A DNA stretch of 64,000 nucleotides from the NCBI RefSeq assembly GCF_022201045.2, contig NC_068559.1, positions 496,001 through 560,000 on the forward strand. The letters are read 5' to 3'. This DNA comes from Citrus sinensis (taxonomy: Eukaryota > Streptophyta > Magnoliopsida > Sapindales > Rutaceae). Both the position numbers and the translations under genes were made by a program. Shown in pieces: positions 24,744 through 36,975 of the stretch (position 1 is its first letter; every line of letters begins with the position of its first letter). The notes beneath the pieces were generated by a model. That model was given only the letters and a program-made list of their open reading frames with translations. It was not told the DNA's origin and did no database searches.

Positions 24744-27700
24744 CTAAGCATGCAGAAGGCGCTTATCGGCCGTCAAGATCCGGTAACTTGCATGAGGTCC
24801 CTCGGCTGTCTCACGCAATGTCACATGCCAACCCATAGCTTTCCCAATCTCTTGAAGTTCATCCATGACATCAATTGAGTCACGAATATATACATGTCCA
24901 TCAGGTCTGAGCATCCGGTCCATCTCAAGCATGATAGTAGACATATTACATCTGGTATGAAGAGATAAATCAGGTAAGAAAACCACCAAACTAAAACTAG
25001 AATCAAATTCCCGAATTACACCGAAACTTCTAGTAAGGAAATGCAACTCCTTATTAATCCATATAACGAAGAATGCACCATACTTAGGTAATTCTTAAAT
25101 CAGGAGTGGTGTACCTTTTCCTCTCAACAGAGAAAAGGCCAGCTGCATGCAATAGATCATAGGTTCTTGGATACGTATCAAATGGTTCGCACCTGAAAAA
25201 CATCATATAATTCATGTATACTGAAATTTGTTATTATCAAGGTCAACCACTGATAGCTTCACGATCTCAATCCAATTATATAAATGCATATGATGAAATA
25301 GCGTTGAAACAGATACAAGACATGCATTCCACCAAAAACCAGAAAAAACTCATCATGTCAAGAACTTGTCTTATGGAGGAGATGGCTGAGGTGAGGGTCC
25401 AAGCATTTTGAGAGAATACATGCCCACTGTAATGTATTGTCTAACTATCACACAATCTGATCAATTATAATCAGTTAGTTTCAAGGAAGAATCAAGAATA
25501 TTACCAATCATGCATAACTCCTATTAGTCCGCGGTCGTAAATAACAGGCAAGGTATTGAACCCACTAACTGGAACCACATTCATAACCCAGCAATCAAAT
25601 TTTTGCTCAATTAATGCTGCTGCAAATCTGCCAAAATAGAAAATAAACAATAAAATTTTGAACATTTCTAAGAAAATTTTTCTTTAGTGTCCAGAATGAG
25701 ACAAAAATAGTACCCTCCAAAGCCAGCTCTCATGTCCAATACATTTCTCAACTTCATTTTCTTCCAATGTAAAGCACGAACATAGCTTTCTATTATCTCA
25801 TTCCAGTACTTTGATTCAGCCTTGAAAAGTTCTTTCCTAGCAATAAAGGCATCAAGCTGTATGCTCTGAAGTCTATCAGGTGAAGTTCGCAAACGCTCAG
25901 GCCACAGGGAAACATTAGCTCCATATCCATTCTCAGGAAGCCTAGTGATGCATGCCTTCAGATCAACATACCTAAATAATCATGCAAAGAATTCTGTTAA
26001 CAGATAACACGAAAGACCTCAAAACAAATATGAAAGCAAATTGATTGCAAAAACTGCTAAAGGACAACTCTTCAGCTAGATGCAGAAAAAGACCAGAATA
26101 ACCTTTAGAAAATGTCCTAATGAAGGCCAACTTGGTGATACAGAAGAATTGTTTCTGAGATTTAGTTTATACAAATAAGGTTCAACACTAAACATAATAT
26201 CCACTATCCATATTAAGTTTATTTCAGGTTGCCAGCTACCATGAAAGGAACATGAAGAAGTACAGGCATTCATTACAGGAGATGATTATCACACATCTTC
26301 ACATTAACAAAAAAGTAGAATAGCATGTATACCAAACATTATCTGGATTGTCATCTGGGTCACATAATGGGGGTATGGTTCCAGCCTCGCGGTTTAGATA
26401 ACAGCTGTTGTTAGTAGGCTTCTTCCATATTGCAATATATCCCTCCTTCTTCACAAGCTCCCAGCAAAGCCGAGTGGTTAGATCAAGCATCTCTGAAAAT
26501 AATAAAAGAGAAAACACAATTAGGTACTCCAAACACCTGGATAATTGTCTATTACTGGTATTCATAGTATGGACAATTATGTGCTCAGGCCAACTAATGC
26601 AAAAGCTTCAGAGTTTGACCTTGGCAAAACTGATTATGGCAACAAAACATTAGTAAGGAAAAAGACACACGGCATATTCTTTTCTAATAAAAGATATTTA
26701 GCATAACACTTAGAAACATTACTCACACTCTTCCTAATCTCCAACTCCTCAAAAGTGCTCAACTTTGGAAACACAACTGCAGATTGTAGAAAGTGAAAAG
26801 TGACAGATGGTTGTTTAGTTTGGCTTGCCAATTTCTTGGCAGCCAGATTGGGCAAGAAAAATTTAGCGTCTGAGACTATGACCGACGCTTCATCTGAACA
26901 ACTTATGAATTAAGGTGATTCCAGTCCCTTAAGAAAGCAAAGATTACAACAGTGAACATAAAACTTTTGGAGCTTGCAATACCCTATTGAGTTATTCATT
27001 CACCAGAACAGGCCAGCAATTTTAATACAAATTGAGATTTCAAATGGTGATAACCTTTCCAGTGTTCCTCTTGGGCTTCTTCATGTTTGTAAACTGGCTG
27101 TGCCGCCCAAGCAAAATATCCTCCTGCTCGAAGCATCCGATTGACCTCAAGAAGCAAAATCCCATCTTCACCACAAAGTAGAATCAGAAGATATGGCATA
27201 AGTACAAATATCACAGTAATAAAGTACAAATAACTTAGTTATACAATCTATAGAAGAAACATAATTTCATCATGCAAACAAACAAAACAAAAAATAAAAA
27301 GAAACAAATAACCTTCTCATGTGGGGTCAAAAAAATGAAGAACTTGACACAACAGAGACACTTTTACCGGTACATACCAAAGGTTAAATGTCGGGGTGCA
27401 TTCTCTTAAGTTCTTAACAGAAAAACAAGATAAAACAACATTCTAAATCAACAGTTTCACCATGAATTCAGTAGTTAAGCTGCCAGCAACCTTCACATGG
27501 CCCAATGGGAATTTTTATGCCAAAAGGAAAGCAGCGGTTCTAAGGTAATTAATGACTAGGGGAAAAAAAAAAAAGTTCATAAGGAAATGCATACCATCAC
27601 GAGTCCAGTTGATTCTACATCTTGAACAATGTATCAAGTCAAAAGCTTGACTTGGATACGGTAATCGACGGGTTGCAAATGCTGCTACCATTGCAGGCAC

Positions 27701-29082
27701 TCCACGCTCAAGAGCAAATTGAATTTGGTTCTCATGAACATCTTTTGGAGCTATGGACATAGTTATCACATTTCGTGGCAACAGATAGGCACCAAAACTT
27801 GCCACGCCACATCCGACGTCCATGACAACTCTGATATGATGACCCCAAGTAATATCAGGGACCATCTACAAATAAAAGATGAGAAAATGAAATTCAACAA
27901 GCAATATACTAAGCCAATCAGTAATTTTTCCTCAAGAAAAATGAAATTTCAAAGTTCAATACCTTAGCAATCTGATCCAAGTATTGATCTGCCCCATGTA
28001 TAAACTGTGTACCACCTCCGGGAAACTTAAACTTATCCTTCTGTTTAGAAATCCAGTTTTGACCCCCCTTATCTTCAACTAGTCGCGAATGGGGAACATT
28101 GTTGTACCATACCTACAAAAAGTGGCATTCCAATTAAGCAACCTCCACGCAAACAGATTAGGTAATCAACAAACCAGATCTCAAATACCAATCACCAAAT
28201 TTAGCTTTTGTATAAATATTCTTAAAATTTATCTGCAATCTGATATAAGTGCATATTTATCCATGCTTACAAGGGCTACCATATCCAGAAAATTCAAAAC
28301 AATTTACTTGATATTTATATATCTAGAATCATACATTAAGGAAAATTTGAGAAGATGTTAAAGTAAAGCAGGCAGTTAAATTTCCCATTCTAATTGATCG
28401 ATTATTAAGTAATTAATCACTAGAAAGTTTCGATTTTCAAATTTAATACCTCATTACGACTTCTGGGCCAGGGAATGGGCGTCTTATAACCTTTAGGTGC
28501 AGGGACTAAGCAATTCAATCCGGTACCGTTTAGAGGACAGTGTCGCTCAAATCTCTCCCCTTTGTCGGTCGACTTCAACTGCTTAATCGCCTCCACATTA
28601 TCCAAACAAGGTATATACTCCCTCATACTCCCCGGACACATCTCATACCTTGTAATCTTAAAGCTCTTGGTCGCCTCCGTCCCGTTCCTGTCCCCATTCC
28701 ACTCCGTTTCCACCAAATCCGGATCGTACTCTCCGATCTCAAAGTCATCGGACATCGTTCCGTCCTCATTCACAATTCCAAATCTCTCCGGCGGAGGAGG
28801 CGGAGGAAGAGGATCGACGGTAGCAGGAGAGGGAACTATATACGGTGAGGCTAGCGACTGGTTTTGCGAAATGAGAAAGGAAATGTCGAAGGATTTGTTG
28901 AGGTTGGGGGAGAGCGAAACGTAGCCGTTCTGTTGGGAGGTGCGTGATGAAGTGTAGGAGGAGAAGAAGAGGATCCGTTGGTTGCCATCGGACCAACGCT
29001 TTCCGAGGTAGAAGAACGTAAAGGAGACGAAGAGCAAAGCCGAGAGCTTGAAGAGATCCGTGTTCGAGAGCGGATTCTTCAT
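24744..29082 (-). CDS. PMT11: Probable methyltransferase PMT11-like (DUF248 / QUA2 family), 663 aa
   Basis: Exons are 29082-28450, 28112-27963, 27865-27595, 27165-27055, 26492-26333, 25971-25714, 25627-25505, 25192-25115 and 24951-24744; the joined frame is open. The product is a type II membrane protein: short cytosolic tail, one membrane helix at about residues 11-27 ([18 protein letters not shown]), a Ser/Pro-rich stem ([11 protein letters not shown]), then two methyltransferase-like halves. SAM-binding motif I is [16 protein letters not shown]; other family signatures are [80 protein letters not shown] and [15 protein letters not shown]. Family members (QUA2/TSD2, CGR-related) act in the Golgi and are linked to pectin methylation; the substrate of PMT11 itself is not established. 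The start is the first true ATG; an upstream in-frame codon is TTG. It lies head-to-tail with the HESO1-like gene. Confidence 0.93.
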
Positions 29083-29910
29083 TGTTCGTTCGATAGATCT
29101 CAGCAGAGATTGCACGGTGTTTCGCAATTACAATTACGATGGCCAAGCCATGTGATTGCGAGCTGTTCAAGGATCGTTAGCGTTGCCTTGGAGTGTGGTG
29201 TGGGTGAGTGAGGTTTTTGGCGGTGATTCCATGATCTTTCTTCATTCGTTGATCTATTGTTGAAAATAATAATGTAAGTAGTACATTTATTTATACTCAC
29301 ACACGTCTATAATAATAATAAAAAATCTGTATTAAAAGGATTTTATTATTGACGTGGATAAAAATAAACAACTTAATTGTTAAACTTGGCAAATGCTCAG
29401 TTATAATAAACCGTAATTTATTTCTCTCACAAAAATTATGCAAATCTTACCCCTGTATTATTATTCACGTAAGAGGAGTAAGTTGCAGTCAGCTGTAACT
29501 TAATTGGATCCGGTGAAATTTAATTTCCATTTTTGTTTTCAGTACAGAGAAATTACTCTTCTTCTTGCTGTGAGCAACAACACCATTTCATGTCAAAATA
29601 CTGCGAAAACTCGTGAAAAGCCTTACATTTGTTAAGAGTTTATGGGCCATAATGCGAACGTTCACCGCTGCTGGACTTGCTAGAAACAAAACACACCAAG
29701 CTAGGTTTTCCAAGTACTTTACCCCTGCCAGAAAAAATTTCACTCGCGTGCTTACATGCACATACTAATTTCATATGTAACTTAAATTTCATGTCCAGAG
29801 CATACACTGCCCTTGTCTCAATAAACTTTCATCTCTCCCTGTGGATGTCAAATACAGGCGTTTAACAAGTGTTTATGCAGCAAAAACCGTCAGCAAAAGC
29901 CATCTATTTA
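29083..29910. promoter_or_regulatory. PMT11-like promoter and HESO1-like 3' region
   Basis: This 0.83-kb spacer separates two minus-strand genes, so it must hold the HESO1-like gene's 3' UTR and terminator (29910 side) and the PMT11-like promoter and leader (29083 side). No specific box could be assigned with confidence. Confidence 0.45.
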
Positions 29911-32900
29911 TCAGATTTCAGCCTCCAAATTTGCTGGACTTGGCTGTTGCGATCCATCGGATTTCGGCCTCCATATTCGCTGGACTTGGCCGTTATTCTG
30001 ACGCACGGGTTGGCTTTGATGTTGTTGCACAGACTGTTGGGACATGGGTCGGTTGGGACGATTTTCTCTCCTTGCATTGTGAGATTGATGTTGAGCTTGC
30101 AACGGTGAATTCACTGACTTGTGACTCTGAGGGCGAGCTCTGCGGTGCCCATTGTTGTAGTTCGCGTACCTAACCGGTGATTCTCCAAAGAACTGTAATA
30201 TGTATGGCCTGGCTAATGAGGAAAGGAGAGCATAACGAGTCTGATTCGTTGAGGTGAGCCTGAAGTGGGTCATCTCAAAGGCATTGGATATCTTTGCCAA
30301 ATTTTTTTCACTTACAGCTCGAGCACTATTTTCTGGCTGCTCAAAAGGATCCTCAATCTAACCAACCATTAGAATCAGCAAATAACTAAATCAGTAAGAA
30401 GGGAGAGTTGTGATTATCGTTAAGGGAAGACAGAAGATAAGAAGCAATCGAAAAGGAAAGGGAGAGTTTACAAATAATGGGTGATTATTGGGCAGCCATC
30501 TCGTATTACTTCTGATGTGCTCCCATTGACCTGTGAAGGGGCAGATACCTAGCTCGGAAGCCTTCAAACTCAACCCAGAAAACTGCAAAATCATAGAAAC
30601 ATTAAAGAATACAATAACATCCTCGACTCATCCAGTGAGCACTTAGCATTACCCGCAAAGATCAAAAGAAAGAACATGACAGGAATGAATACCTTTTCAA
30701 GAAAAGAAACAAAAAGATGGGCTAAGGAACTTCGATTGATTTTTCTGTATTTGTCAGAGCTAAACCTGGCTATGTTAAAGGCACATATTTCGGCAATTTG
30801 TCTCTCTACATTAGCCCTCACTCCTGCATGAAGAACATAGGAAGAATCATTCCTATTAGCAATGAATCCCTTGAAATAGTACATTCAGTATTTCACAATC
30901 ATTTCTTCTTTTTTTTTAAATTTCAAATATATTCTCAGGATGGCTTTCATGCTGTGGTTGGATGCAAATATGCTAAAAAGGCCTGGAGACTATGCTTGTT
31001 TGCAAATGCTGTTTCTAACAAAATGTAGCTATTGTAACCATGAAATGTAATATGAAAATATGCATTTTAGCCTGAGCATATAGACATAAGTATTATAAAC
31101 CTTAAATCATCATTTCCCCTTTTAGCAGATGAATCTTTAGTTCCTTAAACCTGAATAACCTTCTAAGGATTACTTTTGTAACCAACAAAGAGAGAAGTGA
31201 TCGATCAGAAGCTTTAGCTTAGATTTCAAATAAGTACATAAAGACGGAACGTACCTTTAAGATCATCAACAAGATTTCCCGGATATATATCTTTTAGGGG
31301 AGGTAAAATGGCAGGTACACATGTCTGCCAGAGAAGGTAAAAAATAAAAAAGGAAAGAAAAGAAAGAAAATGGAAGTTCTGGTTATAACCAATCATGGTT
31401 CCTCCAGCAAAAAAAATCCACATAAAACATTTTACAAAGATGTATAGCATGGAAGAGCTTAAACAGAAAACCCCCTGGATTTAAAAATTCTTTCTATTGA
31501 TATCAGACATAAAGATAGTAATCATCACCTGAAAATGGAAGAGAACGAGCAAGCTGAGAGAGTATGAGTTGAATGTCCCAGTCTTAGGATTATTGATGTC
31601 ATGAGCTTTGGCCCATTCCTTGACCTACATAAGCAAGAAGGTATAGATGAGACAGAAGATCAGCGCCGCCCAATGCAGCAACTGTTGCTGCACCCTAAGA
31701 ACGTACCAATAGAACCATATCACGAAAACGTCCATCTATCTGACTGATCCAAAACAAGAATTTTGATTTGATTTGACCACACAGGTTATCAATTGAAATA
31801 TCACATGAGATGTTCTGGTGGATGGTCTCAAATTTTAAAATGGGAACTCTTGCATGAGCGACAAACTGCAACCTGCGGTATCCACCTGCAGCTCAGAGCT
31901 GTCAGTACACAATTAAGGAGGTATTCTTATAAGATAGAACTAAGCCATAAAGAGAAGCAACATAAAGCCACCCCTCTTCTCCACATGAAAGAATAAATGG
32001 AAAAATGATGCGAACACTGGTGTCACGCTCCTTGCTGCTAATGCAGTATTGCCTTTTTCAATTAAAAGATATTGTTTCATTAGCGACAAGACGGTGTTAC
32101 ATGCAATAAAAAGCATAAAAACGAGGAAAGTGCAAAAAAGTACATGGATGTACAGGATGGATTGTTCTTAAAATATGTGTGCAAGGGAGATAACAGAAAA
32201 CAAAAAGACCTTTTTGCCTCAAAGCTCTCAGTAAATCTCCTAGTAAACTTTGTTTCAACTTCTTTCCAGTAGATGAGATGCACGAACCATTGGATAACTC
32301 AATGGAGATATCCAGGTCTCCCCAGCGTGAGAAGAGATTTGACACAAACGATCCAAATGGCTCCACAGTTGCACCTATTTGTACCAATTAAACACTGCAT
32401 TTATAATGCTAATCATAGAAACTTCTAATAAAAATAAATAAATCATGTAAAAAGGAAGTACAATTTTATAATGACTCAACAAAGATGGGGGTAGAAAAAG
32501 AAAACCCACCCTTCTCTACCCTCCTAGGAAATAAAAGCTTTTATGCTAATCAAGGCATATAGGGGCAGAAAATAGTGTAAAAGATTCATTTCGTTATAAA
32601 ACCTACAGAACGTGTCCCAAAATCAACCTTGGTGGCAAAACTCCTTTGACTGAGGTAAATCACTGGAAATTCTATGGATTTATCAACAATCATAAGAACT
32701 GTAGCCCCATCACAGCTGAAAATAATTTGAACATCCACGATAAGAAATTTAAGTAATTCATACATAAAGGATTTTAGCTAAAAGAAATGCACCATAATAT
32801 TCATATTCTCTGAACATCGTATAACAAATAAACGCAAACATGAAACACACAATTACCTCTCAAACTTTCCACAGATTCAACAACTTCTCTTAAATCACTG

Positions 32901-32995
32901 ATGACTTTCATTCGTGTCTCCCAATCCTCCCGTAAAGGATTGAGCATGCCAAGTATATCCTTAAGAATGGGCTCCAACACATTATAAGAGCCCAT
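29911..32995 (-). CDS. HESO1: Terminal RNA uridylyltransferase HESO1-like, 445 aa
   Basis: Coding exons are 32995-32857, 32374-32210, 31885-31707, 31624-31529, 31324-31255, 30823-30693, 30582-30472 and 30357-29911. The nucleotidyltransferase core shows PFGSFVSNLFSRWGDLDISI, with the metal-binding pair Asp66/Asp68, and a third Asp at about 130 in ISCDISIDN. The central domain carries KEWAKAHDIN and GTFNSYSLSLLVLFHFQ, then PAP-associated features (FVSFLEKFSGLSLKASELGI, CPFTGQW, WLPNNHPLFIEDPFE). The tail from about residue 340 is rich in Gln, Asn, Arg and Ser, as in Arabidopsis HESO1 (At2g39740), which uridylates unmethylated miRNAs and 5' RISC cleavage products. The tail is shorter than in Arabidopsis (511 aa by recall) and ends in an out-of-frame duplicated segment. 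A 5' UTR intron is likely (about 33304-33005: CCG|GTAACG and TTTCAG|TGAAT). Confidence 0.92.
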
Positions 32996-34698
32996 TTTTA
33001 TTCACTGAAAGAAGTTGGAGTAGGCAGTTAAACAAGTCAGAATTCAGAAACGAGAATTTCTGGTAAAGCTTGCTAATTCACAATTCTCAATTAAAATTTA
33101 CAAAGACCCAGTTAAGATTAATCAAAACATCATACAAAAACCACAAACTCTACCGCTCAAAATCAAACAAAATGTGGAACTTCACGCAAACCCAAATCCC
33201 AAAATTACATTCAGAAGCAAACCCACAAAAGAAATAATCAAGAAAGAAACCAGATCAACCAAAAATAAATAAAATCATCCGAAATTGTAAATATTTAACG
33301 TTACCGGATGTAATAACACAATTGAAAGCCTTCACGAATCTCGAGCGCAGAAGGAGTGTAAAATCGAGTCAACGACAGTCTATAGTCGCATTGATTTGAG
33401 CACACGGTGTGTGAATGAAGACCAGAGAGAATGTGTGTTGGCGTACAAATTGGGCTTTTTGCTTAGCGGGAAGGGTTTTCCACTTTCGCTTTTAATATTT
33501 TTATTGTAGTTGTATTTTTGTGCGCGGACTGGACTGCTCGTTGCTCAAAATAAATACACCGTACAGGAAGCGGGAAAAAGCTAAAGCAAAGCATCATAAA
33601 TTTGAGGGCTGAAGTTGAGAATTGATTTAACGCTGAACGTAACTCGCGCCTCTCACAGCAACAGTATCTAGTCTTATTAGTGATATTGTTATAGTGAGAG
33701 GGCCGTAAGTTACCCTCCCTTAATTTAATAGAAATTTTATACATTGTCGCATGCTAATATTATAATCCATATATATGTACAATTTATTTCAACTAATCTT
33801 GTTGTATAGCGTTATATGATTATTTCACAATTAAAAACCATTCAAGGTTAGGCACGCTACAAATACTGTAAAGTAGTGCTATGTGTACAACATCAAGTAT
33901 GGTGATTCAGATTAACAAAGAATACATAGTTTATGTCAAATTAATTAAACTTTAATGCTTTAAGGCCGGCATTATGTGAGATTTTGATTAATCTAAATGT
34001 TTTATATAGAACTAGATGATGTCCTTGAAAATTTACTTAGTTATTGTTGAATACCTATAAGATTGATTGATCAAATGCAAGAACGGCAGGCTTGTTGATC
34101 AGCAAACTACTCGAGATATTCTACCAAAAAAAAAAAAAAAACTAAAGATATCAAATAACAAATAATAATAATAATACTAAGATAAAAGTTCTTTGAGTAA
34201 GTGTTTTTTTTTTGTATGACTTATATTATGGTTATAAATGTTTATTTAATTTTATAATCAAAACTTTTGTTGTTATTTGGTTTTTTAAAGTAAAGTTTTT
34301 AAAATTAAAAAGACAAACTAAAGCGTAGCTAGGGTTAATTTCATTGGATAATGTGGTCTTTTTTTTTTTTAATTTGGGTTTTGGGGGGGGGGGGGGGGGG
34401 GGTTATTTAGCAATTGCCATTGGTGGATTGTTTAGAAACATGACAAGTGTACTCGTCTTTATCTTTTGCTTTAGTTTTTTGCCTACTTTTGATTAATATG
34501 AAAAACATGATCGATGCCTAAATAACTTTAAGATGAGAAATTAAAAAAAAAAAATTGGTTTAATTAATTCCGGAAGAACCTCATTCAAATTCAGTCCCCT
34601 TACGGTTTTGGTATTCACGAGTGAATTGGAAGTCAGAAAATTAGAGTTCCAAAATTATGTGTCAAAATCTTTTTGAATTAGATAAGGAGAGCAAGTAA
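32996..34698. promoter_or_regulatory. HESO1-like 5' UTR, promoter and AT-rich spacer
   Basis: On the minus strand the first 450 bp upstream of the ATG include a likely 5' UTR intron and a leader exon (about 33305-33440). Beyond about 33700 the DNA is AT-rich. It contains an uninterrupted run of 20 G at 34383-34402. No other gene seen. Confidence 0.4.
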
Positions 34699-35461
34699 GG
34701 TTTTCTTTGGGAGTGAAGTACTGTAATTTTTAAGCCACAACTGTTGTGAAAAAAAAAATCTATAATTATAAAATAAAAGTTAATAATACGTAATAAATAT
34801 AAATTTTAAAAAGAAATTTTGACAAAAATATAATAGATTTTTCATCGTATAACTGAAAAATCATATCAATATAACTTCTAAACTACAGTTGATAGTATTT
34901 ATTAAACACTTTAATAATGTAGTTTAAAAATTACAGCTAAGGGTGGACACGGGTCAGGTTGATAAACAACCCAACCTAACCCGCATATAGAACGGGTTGA
35001 CAAAATTCAACCCGACCCAACCTATTATATATCTCAACCCAACCTAACTCACAGTTCTGCGGGTTGGGTCGATTAAGTTAGACTTTTGAAAAAACTCATT
35101 TTTATAGTGTAATTTAATATTAAGCAAAAATAAATAAATTAATTAAAAAATAAAAAAATACAACATTAAAATTCTTACAACAAATCCACATTTTAAAGTT
35201 TAACAATCAAATTATTAGTACATAATTAATGAAATAAACAAGTTCATAAATTTAAAATCTTATTTAATACAAAACACTACATATATATATATATGGGTTG
35301 ACTGGTTGGGTTGAAAAATTTAACAACTCAATCCAATCCGTATGTTTTATCAATTCAACCTAAACCGTAAAAAATCATATGGGTTGGGTCGGTTTCACGG
35401 GTTGAACGAGTTAGCTCCCACCCCTAATTACAATTATCCAACTTCAATGTCAAACGCATTC
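34699..35461. mobile_element. Tourist-like MITE interrupted by a hAT-like MITE
   Basis: Outer ends GGTTTTCTTTGGGAGTGAAG and (reverse complement of the right end) GAATGCGTTTGACATTGAAG are flanked by TAA on both sides (34696-34698 and 35462-35464). The outer element is an inverted-orientation relative of 45911-46187: both contain CTATAATT/AAAATAAAAGTTAATAAT, GTAATAAATATAAATTT, TTTTGACAAAA, AATAGATTTTTCAT and AAACTACAG words in the same order. Removing the inner insert with one duplication leaves about 266 bp, close to the 277 bp of the sister copy. Confidence 0.75.
34938..35426. mobile_element. hAT-like MITE nested in a Tourist-like MITE, 489 bp
   Basis: The ends TAAGGGTGGACACGGGTCAG and, reverse complemented, TAGGGGTGGGAGCTAACTCG are inverted repeats. 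The flanking 8-mers ATTACAGC (34930-34937) and ATTACAAT (35427-35434) are a degraded 8-bp target duplication, as for hAT elements. The subterminal parts are full of GGGTTG/CAACCC words such as CCCAACCTAACCC and GGGTTGGGTCGG, which could serve as transposase-binding repeats. No coding frame is present. Confidence 0.75.
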
Positions 35462-35718
35462 TAAATTAATAAAAGCTCCTACTTGTGGTCATTTCTCAGG
35501 ATAGAGGAATATGACCCATTTGTATTGGAAAAGTAAATGCAGCACGAGAAAATTTGAAAACTAATTGCATCGTGAAATGATATTCGTTGAAAATATGACA
35601 GGAGCAGCATAGACAAGATTGCAATTTGGGGTGGGCTGCAATTTAATTGGGCTTAAGATTTATACAACACAGAAGAGACTGCGGGTGTTTTGAAATTTGA
35701 AATCTTTTTAGAACATTA

Positions 35719-36972
35719 GGGCTTGTTTGGTATTATTTTTGAATTTGTATTTTTTGAAAATAAAAATGAAAATGAAAATGGTGTTTTGCAGTTGCTGTAT
35801 TTTGAATTTAAATATACGTCTAGTATCATTTTCAGTATCTTATATTTTAAAACTGAAAACAGTAATATGCGTTTGATAGGCACAGTTGAAAATAATAAAA
35901 ACAGAAAATATGCGTTTGGTAATGTTTTTTTCAAAAACAATTTTTAATAATCATTTACATTATATTTATAGTCATAAAATAATTATTTAGCTAATACACA
36001 CAAATACAACAAAATAATTTAACTAAATTTAATATAAAAAATTACATGATAATAAAGTTTAAGAATTAACATTAATTAAAAAAAAGTTTGACATTGTCAT
36101 TGTTTTTACACCATATAATTAAGATATATATTACAACACATGATTTAAACAAAATAATTATAAAAAAACACATGATACACATTATGCATTACGTATGTAA
36201 TCATGCCACATAAAAGCTGCAATTCCATCTCTTGTAGCATTCATCTCTGCGACACTTGTTGGAGATAAATCAATATTAGTAAGTGGCCTACTAGTGTCTC
36301 CTTCATCGTTGGTAACCAAATCTTGCACATCAAAGTCCCCAAATAACCTATCACTTGCATTTTCTCGTCGAATAAAATTATGCAAAGCGCAACATGCAAT
36401 TGGAATTAGATGTTGCTTACATAAACTATAATTATGCATGTCCCTTAAAATTAAAAATCACGCTTTTAAAACACCAAAGCATCGCTCAATTACATTACGT
36501 AATGATGAATGTCCATAATTAAACAAAGCGCAACATGCAACGAACTGGAAGAGCAGCAGCAGCAGCAGCGATGGACTGGAAGTAGCTGGAGCAAATACCA
36601 ATTGAAGACAGCAGCAACAACGGACTGGCAGATCGAGTTAGAGAGAGAGATATGTGCTGTAGATCTAGAGAAAGAGGAAGAAGAGAGTGATAATGAGAGC
36701 GGAGAGTTTAGATCGGGGACTTTGGGAGCTGATGACGAAGAGAATACGAGCCAGAGATGTTTGAGATTTGTTATGTAGTTTGTTCTTTAGTGTAAACTGT
36801 AAATTCATTTGAAAACACATTAAACACGTTTTCAACTTTACAACTGGGAAACCGAATCCGAATTTTTTGTTTTATAATCTATTTATGAGTTTAGCCCACC
36901 AAATGTATTTTTCAATTGTATTTATAAAGCAAGAATAAAAATAGAGGTTTGAAAACAGTACTAAACAGGCCC
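35719..36972 (-). mobile_element. PIF/Harbinger element remnant, about 1.25 kb
   Basis: The ends GGGCTTGTTTGGTATTATTT and, reverse complemented, GGGCCTGTTTAGTACTGTTT match the PIF/Harbinger consensus. The flanks are TTA on the left (35716-35718) and TAA on the right (36973-36975), so the expected 3-bp duplication is not exact. The element contains a transposase remnant on the minus strand (36182-36508). A second open frame on the plus strand (36509-36778, acidic, CAG-encoded Gln run) lies inside; it has no recognisable domain. Much of a full-length element (usually 3-5 kb) is missing. Confidence 0.75.
36182..36508 (-). pseudogene. Truncated PIF/Harbinger transposase (DDE_Tnp_4 / ALP1-like)
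   Basis: Reading from 36508 downward gives HSSLRNVIERCFGVLKA, a stop codon, FLILRDMHNYSLCKQHLIPI, ACCALHNFIRRENASDRLFG and an ending HDYIRNA. This is the C-terminal third of a harbinger-type transposase, including the RNVIERCFGVLK and ALHNFIR signatures. The N-terminal DDE residues and the Myb-like partner are absent. The in-frame stop and truncation show it is inactive. A 17-mer (36383-36399) recurs at 36524-36540 exactly where the transposase homology stops, which suggests the 5' part was lost through a rearrangement at a short repeat. Confidence 0.8.
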
Positions 36973-36975
36973 TAA

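Noticed and set aside
28540-29211. Several plus-strand frames of 77-120 codons over the PMT11-like first exon
   Set aside because: They are antisense shadows of a GC-richer coding exon and carry no domain.
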